This document shows positions 4,317 through 5,916 of a stretch of DNA of 5,916 bases, in pieces. The notes under the pieces were generated by a model. That model saw nothing but the letters and a program-made list of their open reading frames with translations, was not told where the DNA came from and did not search any database. This stretch comes from Planctomycetota bacterium (GTDB lineage Bacteria; Planctomycetota; Phycisphaerae; WQYP01). The translations under genes and the position numbers were made by a program. Numbering within the stretch: position 1 is the first letter of the stretch; every line of letters begins with the position of its first letter. The DNA is taken from NCBI GenBank assembly GCA_021828925.1, contig JAJZCT010000235.1:1-5916 (forward strand), written 5' to 3'.

Positions 4317-5916
4317 TCACAATGGTGCATTTACGGGAGCCATTTGCGAAGAATGTTGTTGCCAGCGTTTGGCCCGCGCGATTCGTGCGCGCAGCGCGTC
4401 CGCATAAACTTGGGTTTGCGGTCGAGAGGATCCGGACTGTGATTTGAGACAGCCCGCTAGTTTTGCCGTTTTACCTCCGCCATTGATCGAATGCAGGAGA
4501 GCGTTGCATGCGGGTGTCAAGGCTCGACCACTTGCAGCGAGCCACTCCCGCAAAGGAGTTAACAGATAGTGCAGATCATCCGGTGCCGGCGGACGCAGCG
4601 ATGCCAGTAGAGCCTCAACCAGGCTGGTGGCCGCGTGCCTATGTAAAATTGAAGCCCTCGCCACTTCGGCCAGTGCATCCGCCAGGCGATTGAGGCGAAC
4701 CAAGTATTTTGTAGCACTTAGTTTAGCATACAAAGCGCCCAACTCCTTGCCGATACAGCGACCGTCCTTGATCAGCTCAAGCATTACATCAATCGCCATG
4801 CCACGGGCCCCGGCATCCTTGGACAACAGCCCCAAGGCCACGCACAACTGGGCCATTTCCGAGAAGGGCGTATCTGGGTCAAAAAGCGGTTCGAAATACG
4901 GGGACGCAGGGGAGAGGCTTGACGCGGGGCTGTCCAGACGGCTCGCGATGGCCTGCGCCCCACAGGCGAACATGGCCTCTGGGTCAACCGGCCAAATTGC
5001 TAATCGGCAACGGATTCCCAAGAGACTATCGAACGGGAATATTTCGTCGCGAAACTCGTTGAGCAAGACACTAGGGCGGTCGACTGAAGTGTTCACGGCT
5101 GCGACAGCCGGAGCAGCCGTGAGATGGATACGCAATTCATTTTTCCGCAAAGAATTCGCTGTCCCGACCTCCCAAGAGTAGCTGGCAGGCAATGCGGCGT
5201 CTGGTCCCAGTGTCTCCGGCGCGGCCGAAAAATCCAGAAATGCACCGTCAGGCCGTCGCGCCCTCGCGGCAGCAATCCAAAGCGCCGTGTCGTGCGACTG
5301 TGGCGGCGATCCGCCGATGGCCCAGCGAAGCTTGGCTTCACAGTGGCTTTCATGTCCCCCCTTGTTCCCACCAGGCTCGCTACCGCCCAGTGCGTAGCGC
5401 AAAACGGATCCGACTTCTCCCGGAAGCGCCTCCGCCTGGCCAAGTGCGACCGCACGGTGGTCGGGTGCCATGCGCAGGAGGGCCTGGATCAGATCGCAAC
5501 GATCAAGCGGCTCGCCCTGCGGCCAATCTTGGAGACGCCGGACCAATACACGGGGATCGAGCCACCCGGCTCGGTGTGTCGGAGCGGCCAGAAGCGGTGC
5601 CGCAACGCCCCGGTGCAACCGGCCCGCAAGCGCGACCAACCGCGCCGAAATGAAGTGCAAAGGAGAAACTCGTCGGTGACTCAGTGGCAATCCCACCAAC
5701 GGCTGCTTCTGAATCCATGCCCTGACCAACTCGCGCAAGCTGGTCTGGGGATCAGTAGCCTCACTGATCCACCGGTTCTGACCCAGCAGATCGTTGACGC
5801 GCTTGAGCAGGGGCGCGGTGCGAGGAACAAAATCGTACGGGCGGTAATCGGCCTGCCGACTCAAAGCATCTAAAATACTCTCAAATCCCTCGATCCCCGG
5901 CCAGGTAACCGCAAGA
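4317..5916 (-). CDS. DUF6493-family repeat protein, 5'-truncated by window edge
   Basis: The frame is open from the right edge (L-A-V-T-W-P-G-I-E-G-F-E-S-I-L) to TGA at 4319-4317, giving at least 532 residues. The TTG at 5864 is internal. Numbered from that TTG, LLAAPTHRAGWLDPRVLVRRL begins at residue 91 and QALLRMAP at 127. LPGEVGSVLRYALGG lies at 147-161, WIAAARARRPDG at 196-207, and WPVDPEAMFACGA at 291-303. The C-terminal block has LLSKDAGARGMAIDVM, NRLADALAEVARAS and GGGKTAKLAG. I recognise these from memory as hallmarks of DUF6493 proteins, with the associated DUF7824/DUF7825-type regions. The latter part reads as HEAT-like helical repeats. It has no signal peptide or membrane segment, so it is probably cytoplasmic. 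Family members commonly neighbour SWIM zinc-finger, MoxR AAA+ and VWA genes and may act as a scaffold in such complexes. Their biochemical role is not established. Confidence 0.75.
   Translation of the reverse strand, partial: LAVTWPGIEGFESILDALSRQADYRPYDFVPRTAPLLKRVNDLLGQNRWISEATDPQTSLRELVRAWIQKQPLVGLPLSHRRVSPLHFISARLVALAGRLHRGVAAPLLAAPTHRAGWLDPRVLVRRLQDWPQGEPLDRCDLIQALLRMAPDHRAVALGQAEALPGEVGSVLRYALGGSEPGGNKGGHESHCEAKLRWAIGGSPPQSHDTALWIAAARARRPDGAFLDFSAAPETLGPDAALPASYSWEVGTANSLRKNELRIHLTAAPAVAAVNTSVDRPSVLLNEFRDEIFPFDSLLGIRCRLAIWPVDPEAMFACGAQAIASRLDSPASSLSPASPYFEPLFDPDTPFSEMAQLCVALGLLSKDAGARGMAIDVMLELIKDGRCIGKELGALYAKLSATKYLVRLNRLADALAEVARASILHRHAATSLVEALLASLRPPAPDDLHYLLTPLREWLAASGRALTPACNALLHSINGGGKTAKLAGCLKSQSGSSRPQTQVYADALRARIARAKRWQQHSSQMAPVNAPL

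Noticed and set aside
5862..5864. TTG as the start of the DUF6493-family gene
   Set aside because: The frame remains open to the window edge with coding-like residues (GIEGFESILDA), and the family is longer at its N-terminus. The gene is truncated by the window.
5124..5873. 249-codon ORF on the plus strand
   Set aside because: It lies entirely antisense to the DUF6493-family gene. Its product is Arg/Pro-rich, low in hydrophobic pattern and without recognisable motifs.
1..5916. tRNA, rRNA, CRISPR arrays, insertion sequences, phage or toxin-antitoxin genes
   Set aside because: Reading both strands, I saw no regularly spaced repeats, no transposase motifs, no terminal inverted repeats with target duplications and no tRNA-like cloverleaf.

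Overview
The window most likely comes from a Planctomycetota bacterium, probably of the Phycisphaerae type, on a chromosomal stretch of ordinary moderate-to-high GC. This is inference from gene families. One gene is a prepilin-like protein with the C-terminal signature typical of that group (HRGRGQNVGFGDDHVSW, then NPYCG..HDNIFT). Two others belong to a lineage-typical exported family whose C-terminus resembles the globular part of a type II secretion pseudopilin (NAH..(Y/F)P..L..L.P, then DP(F/Y)T). I see no tRNA, rRNA, CRISPR array, insertion sequence or phage gene.

Layout. Positions 2-565 (+) hold the 3' part of a gene whose start lies off the left edge. It converges, across a 148-bp gap with a perfect 9-bp hairpin, on a complete 501-residue paralogue at 714-2219 (-). 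Positions 2220-2544 are a 325-bp interval. It carries a plausible promoter and strong ribosome binding site for the 714-2219 gene, an inverted repeat containing two divergent ribosome binding sites, a weak terminator-like hairpin, and a doubtful 88-codon divergent ORF. Positions 2545-2931 (-) encode a small three-helix membrane protein. Its TTG start lies two bases after the stop of the prepilin-like gene at 2934-3950 (-), and its Shine-Dalgarno sequence sits inside that gene's last codons. Positions 3951-4316 are a 366-bp gap in which I see no credible gene. Positions 4317-5916 (-) are the 3' end of a DUF6493-family gene that runs off the right edge.

How the genes relate. The prepilin-like gene and the small membrane-protein gene form one translationally coupled unit and probably act together at the cell envelope. 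The two exported paralogues form an inverted, tail-to-tail pair in the same envelope-related neighbourhood. The DUF6493 protein is a cytoplasmic repeat protein. In other genomes this family sits beside SWIM zinc-finger, MoxR-type AAA+ and VWA-domain genes; any such partners would lie beyond position 5916, so this window cannot show whether that system is present. Nothing seen here is clearly a new biological system. The strongest leads are the possible MoxR/VWA/SWIM-type locus at the right edge, the coupled pilin and membrane-protein pair, and the symmetric inverted repeat over two ribosome binding sites.
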